Origin: Gyrodactylus bullatarudis
Lineage: Eukaryota; Platyhelminthes; Monogenea; Gyrodactylidea; Gyrodactylidae
DNA: 13,911 bases
Reading direction: 5' to 3'
Assembly: GCA_012064415.1 (NCBI GenBank)
Contig: SSNU01002982.1
Coordinates: 1 to 13,911 of the forward strand
Position numbers and translations under genes: made by a program. Below the pieces are notes generated by a model. It was not told the origin of the DNA, did not search any database, and worked only from the letters and a program-made list of their open reading frames with translations. Shown here piece after piece: positions 1 through 8,494 of this stretch. The stretch's first letter is position 1; each line of letters starts with the position of its first letter.

Positions 1-379
1 CAACCCAATCTGCGAAATCATCATACCATTTTTGAAAAATCGTTCGGTCCATCCAAGCTCTGCGTTGACCTGTATAGTTCTGGGGTATGTTACCACGGAA
101 GCATCTGGGCCTATTCGATTTTCCTAAGAAAAATTTTTCATTTAAAAGATTCATGAATAAGATAAAAAACTCACCAATAAACAGTGGTTGGTATTTTTCT
201 CCAAGAAGAGAACAGCATAAATGAATGGTGATTCTTTCCTTGTGCACTTTCGTTCCTTTAATTGAGCCTGTAGAAACATCCAAAGTTGTTTTACCTTCAT
301 CAAGGTAATTGAGTCCTGTTTCATCACAATTGAAAATATTTCTTGCTTCATATTTTGCAATGGAAATTACCCAGCTGAC
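1..379 (-). mobile_element. pogo/Tigger-type DDE transposase fragment (or domesticated relative), cut by window edge
   Basis: The product belongs to the pogo/Tigger (CENP-B/jerky-like) group, whose transposases cut and paste DNA with a DDE catalytic core. Reading leftwards, exon sequence 379-175 contains NIFNCDETGL, the usual block around the first catalytic Asp, followed by a KERITIHLCC strand. A 51-nt intron (174-124, GTGAGT...TTCTTAG) is then needed to restore the family motif: splicing gives LFIGKSNRPRCF and later AWMDRTIFQKW, both typical of the family, whereas reading through destroys them. The window ends before the second catalytic Asp. Upstream, an in-frame TGA at 380-382 stops the frame. 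Weakly transposase-like codons continue at 383-424, so the copy is either decayed or spliced there. No N-terminal helix-turn-helix DNA-binding domain is visible. It could be a dead transposon or a host gene derived from one; I favour a decayed copy. Confidence 0.8.
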
Positions 380-382
380 TCA

Positions 383-864
383 ACTTTTGATTCTGCATCG
401 AATAGTGTTTAATTCAGTGAGCTAGGATCAAAAATAGTGAACTCTGTTGTTTTAGGAGATATGAATTAGAAATTTATTCCGGTGATATAAAGATAGACAT
501 AGATGACATGTTCGAATTTTCAACTCATTTGAACTTGAAATAAGAGAGATAGAAGCACTTAAAGTGGGTTGACTTGGGGAGAAAAAATCTTAAATTCATC
601 TCATTACTCATTAGTAGAGAGATATTTTAGTCAGATCCTCTTCTTTATATACTTTTTTTAGGAAGTTCACTGTATTTGCAAAATTGGTTACTCAATCAAC
701 TTTATGTAAAAATATTTAGTGCATTGATCGATTGACAACTTTCTCTTTATGTTGAAATTTAAGTTGCGCCAGAGTCCTTTTTAGATTCGATTTATTATAG
801 ATTGAGTTTATTATCCTCATCAAGCATTTTTAACCATTTCTGAATCGTTTATTATATCAAAATA
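383..864. other. non-coding A+T-rich stretch
   Basis: Apart from about 40 bases next to the transposase fragment that may be its decayed upstream part, I see no coding sequence, RNA gene or clear repeat here. It separates the transposase remnant from the small plus-strand ORF. Confidence 0.5.
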
Positions 865-1092
865 ATGACCTTTTCCCAACCAGAAGATCAGTACCACGAT
901 TTGATATCAAGATGCCTGGAAAGTCTCTTGGAGCAAAAGAGAAAATTGAGCTTCTTTGAATTCGATGAGGATCAAGCGTTCGATGAGAAATTCATACCCC
1001 CACTAAATTATAACTCAGAGACACATCACAGAGACATTGCTACTTCCTTTTCCGACTCGATTCTTGGTGATGGAAAAATTCTAAATGTTTAG
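865..1092 (+). CDS. hypothetical 75-residue protein, unrecognised
   Basis: This open frame runs from ATG to TAG and I do not recognise the product. It looks more like a protein than chance A+T-rich reading: charged and hydrophobic residues are mixed evenly, with a helix-like stretch LISRCLESLLEQKRKL near residues 13-28. A DEDQ acidic patch follows and the C-terminal half is Ser/Thr/His-rich. There is no signal peptide, membrane segment or metal-binding motif. The ATG context (aaaataATGA) is acceptable for an animal start. A possible donor (TTG|GTGATG near 1065-1070) means this could instead be the first exon of a longer gene. It converges on TAMM41, whose stop lies 217 bases further on. It could be a chance ORF. 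Confidence 0.4.
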   Translation: MTFSQPEDQYHDLISRCLESLLEQKRKLSFFEFDEDQAFDEKFIPPLNYNSETHHRDIATSFSDSILGDGKILNV

Positions 1093-1309
1093 TAGAATTT
1101 ATTACATTTTAAACCTTTTAGATAATTTATCAGCAATGATTAAATCTATATTCTTCAATGCTATAATGCCCATAAAAAATATTTTTCTCATGAGAGATGT
1201 ACTATTATTTCCTATTTAAAATATATATTTTGTTATTTTCAATCATTTTACATTCATTCAAATTATTGAAAACATTTTAAAATTTTTGAAAAATTTATTA
1301 AGAAAATAA

Positions 1310-2368
1310 CTATGACATTTTAGTAGCGATAATCTTGGAGAGTTTAGCCCAGACATATTTGACAATTTTATGGGCTTCAGTTGTGAGCAGGGCAAGAATG
1401 GTTTGATCAAGACTGGATGCGTAAACAATTTCACTGCTCGACTTGATAAGGAGTTGATTAATTCTAGCTAAATCACAGGTTTTCTCTTTGATTCCTTCAA
1501 CAAAATGATCGCGACCAATCTTGTCAAATAAATATGAAGGCAATAATTTGACTAGGACTACTTGTTCATCTGTATCGAGGGGTTTAATCTCAAAAAATTC
1601 TTCGTTTTGATCAAATTTCAAAAGACTTTTCAGAGGATCCTCCATTAAAACTTCACGATAGAGGTCATTGAAAAGTTTGACTCTCTCCTTGCTAACTAGC
1701 TTTTTTATTTTATCCTGTCCTTCTCCGACCATGGTCCGCCAATCTCCAGTATAGGAAATAGAGGCAATCTCAAGATAGATCTCCTCCACCCGGAACCTGC
1801 CTCCTTTTTCACCAAACTTTGGATTTAGCAGAGCAAAAATGATTGCTGATCTTAGGTTATCCTTGTAGGATTGATAAAATTTTTCATCTGGTCTCTTTAA
1901 CCATAAAACCGGTTTGTGGAGTCTACCAGCCAGGTAGAGGTACCGCCAATGAGATAAATCATCGATTGCCTTTTTTGAGTCAATGACACCATATTTGTAG
2001 AACTGATTGTTGACGCCAATTTCCCTAGGTACAGGGTTGAATGTGGAAAAATACATTGAAACATTTCTGAGGAATTTGTGGCCTTTTTCAATTTTCTCAT
2101 TAACCTTCATAAACTGAGATGAATAGTGATCCGGGTTGGTTTTCTGATTGAAATCGTGCCAAGCTTTATTATTATCAACAACAAGAATTATATCCAATTG
2201 AGAATTGTCAGGCTGGGATATTGAATCACCCTGATTTATGACACCGGACCCGTAGGCGAAAGCAGCGACTAATTTTGATTCATTTGCATTAATATCCAAG
2301 TGAAATACTTTACGAACAAGTTGTGTTATTGATCCAGCATGTGGGCTCATAATAGATCCAATTGACAT
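1310..2368 (-). CDS. TAMM41: TAMM41: mitochondrial phosphatidate cytidylyltransferase (CDP-diacylglycerol synthase)
   Basis: TAMM41/Tam41 sits on the matrix side of the mitochondrial inner membrane and makes CDP-diacylglycerol from phosphatidic acid and CTP, the first step towards cardiolipin. The 352-residue frame matches the family along its length: a nucleotidyltransferase-like FAYGSGV block (residues 37-43), the metal-binding LDIILVVD block (58-65), HYS after the NPD turn, KYGVID, LYLAGRLHKPV, and EIASISYTGDWRTMVGE. The length is close to that of the animal enzymes. The start at 2368 is the first ATG of the frame, with a second at 2350. The frame is open upstream for eight codons to a good splice acceptor (cgttttcag, exon from 2392), so the mRNA may have an upstream exon, coding or 5' UTR. 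The body has no intron. An AATAAA (minus strand, 1294-1299) lies just after the stop. Confidence 0.93.
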   Translation of the reverse strand: MSIGSIMSPHAGSITQLVRKVFHLDINANESKLVAAFAYGSGVINQGDSISQPDNSQLDIILVVDNNKAWHDFNQKTNPDHYSSQFMKVNEKIEKGHKFLRNVSMYFSTFNPVPREIGVNNQFYKYGVIDSKKAIDDLSHWRYLYLAGRLHKPVLWLKRPDEKFYQSYKDNLRSAIIFALLNPKFGEKGGRFRVEEIYLEIASISYTGDWRTMVGEGQDKIKKLVSKERVKLFNDLYREVLMEDPLKSLLKFDQNEEFFEIKPLDTDEQVVLVKLLPSYLFDKIGRDHFVEGIKEKTCDLARINQLLIKSSSEIVYASSLDQTILALLTTEAHKIVKYVWAKLSKIIATKMS

Positions 2369-2399
2369 GATATTATCACTACTCAGAGTTCCCTGAAAA

Positions 2400-3017
2400 C
2401 GATAAGTAAATTACGATCTAATTCTCAAGTATGCTTTCAATATAAACTAGGGTTCAATGCAATATAAAAAAATAAGCATCACATAATATTATAATTGAAT
2501 GGCAATAATGAAATCTGTTGTGCAAGGTAAAATATGAGGAATTGAAATATCAAGCTAATTGATATAAAGTTGGGATATTTTTCAAATTTTGATTTGACAC
2601 CAAAATGAAAGTGCTAGAGTTGTCAAAAGAGATTTTTCTGGATCAAAATTAAACAAGGAACCCGAATATTGACACACGATTTATGACAGGTCTTTGATCA
2701 TAGAAATTTCATTGATTTTCAAGTAGTGAACGATAATGGGGTGAATTATAGGAGTAGAACTTCGATCATTCTAACTACTAGAAAATCAATGAAAATGATA
2801 CAGCTATTCAGCACACATGAAATCTAAAAGCCTGATTTTAAAAATGTTAATTTTACACATTTTTCTGTGTATTTAATGCATGCAAGAATGTATGATGAAA
2901 ATGATGGCTCGTTAAACTACTACTACTCTCATTTTAGTTTTGATGATCATAATGAACAATTTTTACACTTGTAAAGTTTATCGATCAAGCTTTATTTCAA
3001 AATTAATCTTGAGAGTT
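2400..3017. other. non-coding stretch upstream of TAMM41
   Basis: No exon, RNA gene or recognised transposon is visible apart from the hairpin at 2707-2794, listed separately. The part nearest 2400 probably holds the TAMM41 promoter and perhaps an upstream exon, but I can point to no specific site. Confidence 0.5.
2707..2794. repeat. 88-nt imperfect inverted repeat (hairpin)
   Basis: The left arm at 2707-2727 (TTTCATTGATTTTCAAGTAGT without its last base, plus T) and the right arm at 2774-2794 are reverse complements with a single mismatch over 21 positions, separated by a 46-nt loop. Transcribed, either strand would fold into a long stem. It could be a small MITE remnant, a microRNA-like precursor or an isolated palindrome. 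The pairing does not extend outward past the arms. Confidence 0.75.
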
Positions 3018-3021
3018 TTAA

Positions 3022-3642
3022 CCCTTTTGATACCGTAGCTAAATGAAGGAAGTTTCAAATTAAATTCTCTCACAGAATTGCTTAAAATGTGATGATAAAA
3101 AGCATTTACTAGGACGAAATTTTATGAATATTTTTTATTTCGCATAATTTTATTAGGGTCTAATTTATATTGAAATTCCCATCTACTGGTGAAGAGTTAA
3201 AAAAAATTGCCAATGACAGGATTTATTTGGAAATCAATTGTTACGAACACTCAGTTAATGTTAAAAGGGATATATTTCATTTGATCGGCTTACAAAAAAA
3301 AACTAAGATATTAAAGATTTAAAGTAAAAATTTACCCCATGTTCAGGTGACTCTTGATGGATCTGCTCATTAATTTCATGTATAAAAATATACCTTGTTT
3401 TGAAAAAGCTATTCAGCTTTTATGGAGATAATTTTTTCCTCTTGGAACATTGATAAGCTCAATAATTTCGATCAAAAAGGATCATGAATTTAGGAAAAAG
3501 CTCAAATATCAATGACATTATTATGCTTGGCTAGCAAAAGTTAAGCACGATAGCAAGCTCGGATAGTTTGTGATATAGTTTGTACAATCAAAAAAGTCAG
3601 GTTGAACATAGAGATCGTATATGACCTCTGGGATCGAAAGGG
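3022..3642. mobile_element. piggyBac-like MITE (non-autonomous), 621 bp, TTAA-flanked
   Basis: The stretch is bounded by TTAA on both sides (3018-3021 and 3643-3646), the target site that piggyBac elements duplicate. The left end begins CCCTTTTGATACC and the reverse complement of the right end begins CCCTTTCGATCCC, so the termini match at 11 of 13 positions and start with the CCC typical of the superfamily. There is no open frame inside, so the element would depend on a transposase elsewhere. The mismatches in the short inverted repeats suggest an old copy. It lies between the TAMM41 and SDHAF1 genes. Confidence 0.72.
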
Positions 3643-3646
3643 TTAA

Positions 3647-3953
3647 CAAAATTTACCGTTTGTGCTGGATATCTAATTAATAGACCAAAGTTTACATGAG
3701 AATTTATAGTATCTACAGAAAGTTTCAAATTATTAAATTTCGATGATTTTAAATTAATTGAATTTTTCTATTAAAATTAAAATTTTTCAAGCACATCAAA
3801 TATTTTCGAGACACTAATAGTGCAGCTATTTATGATTCAGTATACATAAAAAGCTTCAATCAAAGACTATTCGCGACTCGAGAATCTTGACAATAGTGCC
3901 ATTCTTGTACAGATACTGTACTAATATCGATTTCAAATAACAATCTGAATTTA
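3647..3953. other. non-coding stretch downstream of SDHAF1
   Basis: This is A+T-rich sequence with no clear gene. If the SDHAF1 transcript is spliced at its possible donor (3988-3987), a short last exon could lie here or in the neighbouring MITE region, but I cannot identify it. Confidence 0.4.
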
Positions 3954-4316
3954 TTAAATTTTATGCATCAGGATTAAAATTACCTCACCTGGAATTGACT
4001 GAAAACCAGTAACTGATTCCGATTGAATATGTTTCAAGAGGTTTCGCCCACGTCTTAGGGATAGCTCAATCCTGGCAATTTCCGTCCGACGCAAACTGAA
4101 AGCCTCTTCCTTGAAAGATGCCTTGACCGACCTCTCAAATTCACTATTCTTTTGTGGATGATTTATGCGGACTGCCTTAATAATTTCTTTGTACAAGTGG
4201 ATAATTTCTCTTTGCAGAGGACTACGCTTCAACTGAAAGGGGAAAATCGAATTAGTAAAGCCAAAACTTGTCATATGAATTAATAGAAAAGATGATTCAT
4301 TGAGTAGAAATGTCAT
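3954..4316 (-). CDS. SDHAF1: SDHAF1: LYR-family succinate dehydrogenase assembly factor 1
   Basis: SDHAF1 is a small mitochondrial-matrix LYR-motif protein that helps deliver iron-sulfur clusters to the SDHB subunit of complex II. The core (residues 29-108 of this frame) matches: SPLQREIIHLYKEIIKA carries the LYR-type motif as LYK (41-43), RIELSLRRGRNLLKHIQ carries the conserved RRGR block (88-91), and VTGF follows as in the family. The ends are uncertain. Just before LKRSPLQ there is a strong acceptor (cccctttcag, exon from 4232), so the 28 residues ahead of it are probably intron and the true ATG lies in an unseen upstream exon. After IPG there is a good donor (CCAG|GTGAGG, exon end 3989), so the last ten residues may also be intronic. 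The TIF1 stop is only 131 bases upstream on the same strand. Confidence 0.82.
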   Translation of the reverse strand: MTFLLNESSFLLIHMTSFGFTNSIFPFQLKRSPLQREIIHLYKEIIKAVRINHPQKNSEFERSVKASFKEEAFSLRRTEIARIELSLRRGRNLLKHIQSESVTGFQSIPGEVILILMHKI

Positions 4317-4447
4317 CCATTTTATAAATTATTTTATTATTAAAAACCAGCATCAAAGTTTGTGTACAAAAATTCGATAATTTTCCATTATCAACAATTA
4401 CAATTAATTACAATTAAGCAAGCTGAATTAAAAAAGAACAGATATCA

Positions 4448-7400
4448 TTAAAATGTATTTACAACCTCAGTTAAGTAGGCTTTTAAATTGGATGCTGCTC
4501 TCTTTGTACCCATTGTTAGGTATTTTTCCTCTTTTCCATTTATAACACCATCGAAATATTCGAATAATTCTTTTAGCCATTCGGCAAACGAGGCTGGAAG
4601 TTGATTGGGTTGATTAAATGTTTGATTTGGATCAAAATATTCCAGTTTCCCTCTGATCGCATACAGCTTGTGATAGATGTGGTATGCTTTACAATTCGAA
4701 TCATTTTTGAGATTATTTTGATGAGATAAAAGAGTAGAGGTACTGATTCCACAACTAGGACAATTGACATGAAATAGATAACCAAAGTCAGGTTGTGTAA
4801 TCAACTTTAAGAGAATCGTACATCCAGTCTAAGAAAAGAGAGATAATAAATAAATCAAGTCACAGAATTCATTGTAATGAAAATTCACTTAATCATTTTC
4901 CAATTAATTAAATACCACGAAATGGCCTATTCTTACTGAGTTCGAGAAGTCGTTTCCTCTTTGTTTTTTAACTTTGTTCATGTAGAATTTCATGCTTATT
5001 ACAAAGCATCCTTGGGGTTTTTCAAAAAAATAGCAGTACTCTCTGATGTCTAGACTAAATCAGAAATTTGTCCAAGAGAAGATCAAGTTAATATTAATTA
5101 TAATTAACAATTGAAATTTATCAATGAAATCGAACTTTTATAACTGACCCAATGTTTCTCTAAAAAGATATGTTATTTTAATTTAATGATTAGAGTCATA
5201 AGAAAATCAGTTGTATAACAATATGCAATTTTCGACGTTAAAATATCTTTTTCAATACCTCACACTTGAAATCCTTGCTCTGAAAAATAGGAATTTGCCA
5301 TAACTAATCAATTTTAAAAAACATAGGTCTGAATACAACATTAACTGCGTCGATTTAAAGATTTAAGATTCAACTATCACCCATATCATTTAAAGAGCGT
5401 TTTCGAAAAACCAGCAAGAATTCCAAAGACGTACCTTTGAAATGTTTATACTACAGTACAATACAATCAGAGCGAAAGGGTTTTTAAAAAATTCAACGAA
5501 ATTATTCCAATTTTTCGGACAACTTCACAAATAATTTCAATATTAATTTGTCATATTACAAAATTTGAAAGATTTTTTACAGACAAACCATCGATTGAGC
5601 GGGAGGATTTTAACTCTTGCACATTTTTATGATTGACCAATCAGAACGCGAGAAAATTAAAATTCTTCGTAATTATCTCAAACTTGGTATCAAAATATAG
5701 ATTATACAATTTTAAGAAGATTGATCCATGTCTCACATGTGTACGACGAAAAAATGGAGATTTTGTAAGCCTTAATGTAATTTTTGTAAATAGAGAAATA
5801 ATAAAACAGCTGCTGTGATAAGTTATCAGTAGGGTGGAAAATAAATGGAATAAAATATTGAAAAATTTCGCAAAAATATCTTAAAAATGGCAAATAAATC
5901 GCAATTTTATTTTTGAAAATGGAAAAATAGGAGGAAATTTTAGTCCAGTGCGTTAGCATACGAAATACAAGTTTCTTTTATGAATGTTTAATTCTTATCA
6001 TGAAAAATATCTTTCAACATAAGCTGAAATCGGCTTCCAACTCAACAAAAGATTGTACTCCATAGTACTAATATTTTCATCTTCCCTTTTTACATTTTTT
6101 GAATTTTTTTCGGTTTCGCTGGCTTTTCAAGTATCTTTTTTATCGGATCCTCTTTATATTCTGCACGATTTCAATTCCTTTCCTTAATGAAGTTTTATAA
6201 TTCTCCATTTTTTATTCAATAGTTTTTAATAGCTTCAACCCATTTTGTAGTGAACGGAGTTGAAGCCCTTTTCAAATCTGAGAGGAAATCTCTGCGTGAT
6301 TTATTTTCAATGGTGCCTTAACAGAGCCTAGGTAAGAAATTAATAGGAGAAGATGGGAAACCGAGACAAAAGAGGACACAAAAGGATTGGAAAAAGGGGA
6401 AAAATGGAAACTTGAGATTAAAATCGCAAAAAAATCGCAAAATTATCTAGGAAACTAAAAGGTGTAGAGAATTAATTTTTTGATATTTTTTTTAGAAAGC
6501 ACAGTTGATTATGATATCAAAAATCGAAAAAATCGCAAATTTTCCACCCTAGTTATCAGTAACTAGAGTTCCAATCAAGCCCTTTTTCATTAGTTAGCAT
6601 CGAAAATAACTCGGAATCTGAATAAGTTTTTCACAAAGCATCAGATTTAAATCATAAAAATCCCGAATTGTATTTATAATTTTTGCCATCTTTAATTTAT
6701 AATCATTCCTTGGAAATCATGTGATTACAATAACTATTTTCGTGGCAATTATTCCCAGGCTAAAATAAACATGACTTAACTATCACCAAAAAAAAATAAT
6801 TCATGTGATCAAGGTTGATATTTCTGATGAATTTTCCTCCCTTAAGTAAATATAATAGATAAAAAGAGGCGAAATAGCGAAAAAAATCTTGGAAGAAAAT
6901 ACTTACTTTGAATTCTTTGGGTGTTATTTGAGCTTCTGAGTCATTTTTTTCATCGTGAGAGTTTTCACAGCACAGAGAACAAGACCAGGTGTTATCCAAA
7001 TCAGCAAGAGATATAATACGAGGAAGATGACAGGTGGAATGAAAGCTGTTTTTGCACTCTGCACAGACTGCCATGACGCCAGAACCAAAACAGACACGAC
7101 ATGAATTTTTTTTGGAGCAATCACTCTTTTCAATTTCATTAATTGCATCTAGAGTACGATGAAAAGCTTCGTTGTCACGAAAGTCTGACTTTAAAGTTGA
7201 ATCTGGTTCCACAGAGGCTGTATCTTTTGGTATAACCTTACGACAATTCGATTCCTTTGACCAGCTTATCATACCGGACAAGGCTAAAACCTCGTCAGTC
7301 TCTCTATTCTCTAGATAATACACACGAGTACTTAAAACATCTGACCAGCCAGAATAATCAGAATTTTTCATCTTATTCTTATCCGAGGAAATATCCATGG

Positions 7401-8376
7401 CTCGATTCAAGAGATTTTCAATTCGCGCCAAAAGGGATTCTGATAGTTGCACCAAACTTGCTGGATCTTTTTCAACATTCTGAAGCAAATTGTAAGATAA
7501 ATTTGTTATGAATTCGATTTGAGATTGCAATTTTTTTGCGACATCTTCAGCACGAGAAATTTTTTCCATATATTCTTTTACACGACTGTTGATCTCATCA
7601 ATAAGTTTTTGGGAGTATTTTTCAATGGCTTTTTTCATTTTTTCACATTTTATGTTAATTTGGTCAGTCGCCTTGTTGGCAGACTTTCTTAAATCTCCAT
7701 TATCTTGAGTAGATTTGGTCATTTTATCAAGGGAAAAATCCAGACCACTATTTTCAATAGTCAAAGCCTCGACAGCCTGTTTAAGTTTTGGTTTAAGTGA
7801 AATTGCCTTTTCACTGACCCAGCTATGTCCTCCATGTTCCCTGTGTTCTGAGAGTTGACAATTTCTACATGTTAAAACATTACATTTTTCACAATATAAT
7901 TCTAATGTCTCTTTTGGATGCAATTCACACAAAAGATTTTCAGATTGGGCTGATAATTGAGTCATCTCAATGGAATGATTTCTGAATGGAGGCATTCTAT
8001 TATGCCCATTAATACACTCTGCACACAAATCAATGACACAATCTCTGCAATTACCGACCGATATTGTTTTCTCCCCATTGTCACGACACCAAGAGCAAAC
8101 GATAGTAGAAATATTCTTTTCCTTCCTCATCAATATAGTGTTACGTATAATCTAAGAGAGAAAATTAATAACTAGAATTACATGATCACTTTTCTCTTGG
8201 CAAACTGGGCAACATAATTTTATTTTTGCATCTTCTTTTAAGCAATTATCACAAATGCAGTGAAGACAATTTCGATAGAAGGAAAATATTTCATTTGAAT
8301 TACAAGAAACACATGCCAATATATCCTGGGAGTCAGTTAATTGAGTATCAGCTTCATATTTACTTGTGTCAACCAT
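4448..8376 (-). CDS. TIF1-family TRIM protein (TRIM24/TRIM33/bonus-like): RING, two B-boxes, coiled coil, PHD, divergent bromodomain
   Basis: TIF1 proteins are nuclear transcription co-regulators and RING ubiquitin or SUMO ligases that read histone tails through a PHD-bromodomain unit. Proposed exons: 8376-8182, 8151-6907 and 4828-4448, all joined in phase 0, giving about 606 residues. Visible domains: C3HC4 RING with Cys22, 25, 37, His39, Cys42, 45, 55/56, 59; B-box 1 at about 84-124; B-box 2 (CELHPKETLELYC...) at about 140-174; coiled coil at about 185-320; PHD finger at 416-459 (CRVC...HSTCHLP...WSCSLC); diverged bromodomain at about 481-606. The last exon aligns with TIF1 bromodomains through the CxxLL start, the IRGKL helix, FAEWLKELF and a candidate acetyl-lysine-contact Asn in the GVIN segment. 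The usual long linker between coiled coil and PHD is nearly absent (vertebrate members are about 1000 residues). Intron 1 is 30 nt, intron 2 is 2,078 nt and holds a hAT element. Assignment of the last exon is inference. Confidence 0.82.
4829..6906 (-). other. large intron 2 of the TIF1-family gene
   Basis: The donor AAA|GTAAGT at 6906-6901 and the acceptor ttttcttag ending at 4829 bound a 2,078-nt intron. Both joining points are phase 0, and the joined protein runs ITPKEFK then TGCTILLKL, as PHD-to-bromodomain linkers do in the family. Other than the hAT-like element at 5830-6551 I see no gene in it; the open frames here are low-complexity A+T-rich readings. Confidence 0.65.
5822..6559. mobile_element. 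non-autonomous hAT-like DNA transposon with 8-bp target duplication
   Basis: The element proper is 5830-6551 (722 bp). It starts TAGGGTGGAAAAT and ends ATTTTCCACCCTA, a perfect 13-bp terminal inverted repeat, and is flanked by the direct repeat GTTATCAG at 5822-5829 and 6552-6559. An 8-bp duplication together with termini of the form YARNG is diagnostic of the hAT superfamily. Inside there is no transposase frame. TCGCAA-containing motifs recur near both ends. The perfect duplication and perfect short termini suggest a fairly recent insertion. It lies in the large intron of the TIF1-family gene. Confidence 0.88.
8152..8181 (-). other. 30-nt intron 1 of the TIF1-family gene
   Basis: On the minus strand the intron starts GTAATTCTAG and ends TTCTCTCTTAG, with a pyrimidine-rich 3' end. 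Its removal joins the RING exon (CQEKSDH) to the B-box exon (IIRNTILM) in phase 0. Retention would add ten residues and then an in-frame TAG formed at the acceptor itself, leaving a 75-residue RING-only peptide. Confidence 0.8.
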
Positions 8377-8494
8377 TATTTTAAAATATTAGCTTGGAAA
8401 AATATTTTGTAAATTTGATATTTCTAAATCTAAATTCATTTTTGTTAATCTGATGGTTTATCCATCAAGTTAAATTACAAGCGTGGGTCGGGCC
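8377..8494. promoter_or_regulatory. short divergent intergenic region, probable bidirectional promoter
   Basis: Only 118 bases separate the TIF1-family start codon (minus, 8376) from the ATG at 8495 (plus) of the short exons ahead of the galectin-like gene. If both are real starts, the two genes must share this region for initiation. I see no convincing TATA or initiator motif; the sequence is A+T-rich until a G-rich patch (GCGTGGGTCGGGCC) just before 8495. Confidence 0.4.

Noticed and set aside
4448..4804. Independent small gene with a CPSCG zinc-finger-like motif
   Set aside because: The frame has no ATG start at its 5' end, only TTG; it follows a good splice acceptor at 4829, is in phase with the PHD exon of the TIF1-family gene and aligns with TIF1 bromodomains.
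5633..5959. Short open frames on both strands around the left end of the hAT element
   Set aside because: Composition is low-complexity and Ile/Tyr/Phe-rich, as chance reading of A+T-rich DNA gives; they cross the transposon boundary and show no motif.
7957..8175. Plus-strand ORF opposite the B-boxes
   Set aside because: It is the reverse reading of a strongly supported zinc-binding domain.
8152..8376. Separate 74-residue RING-only gene
   Set aside because: Its last residues read into a 30-nt intron, and the B-box frame follows directly in phase, so it is the first exon of the TIF1-family gene.
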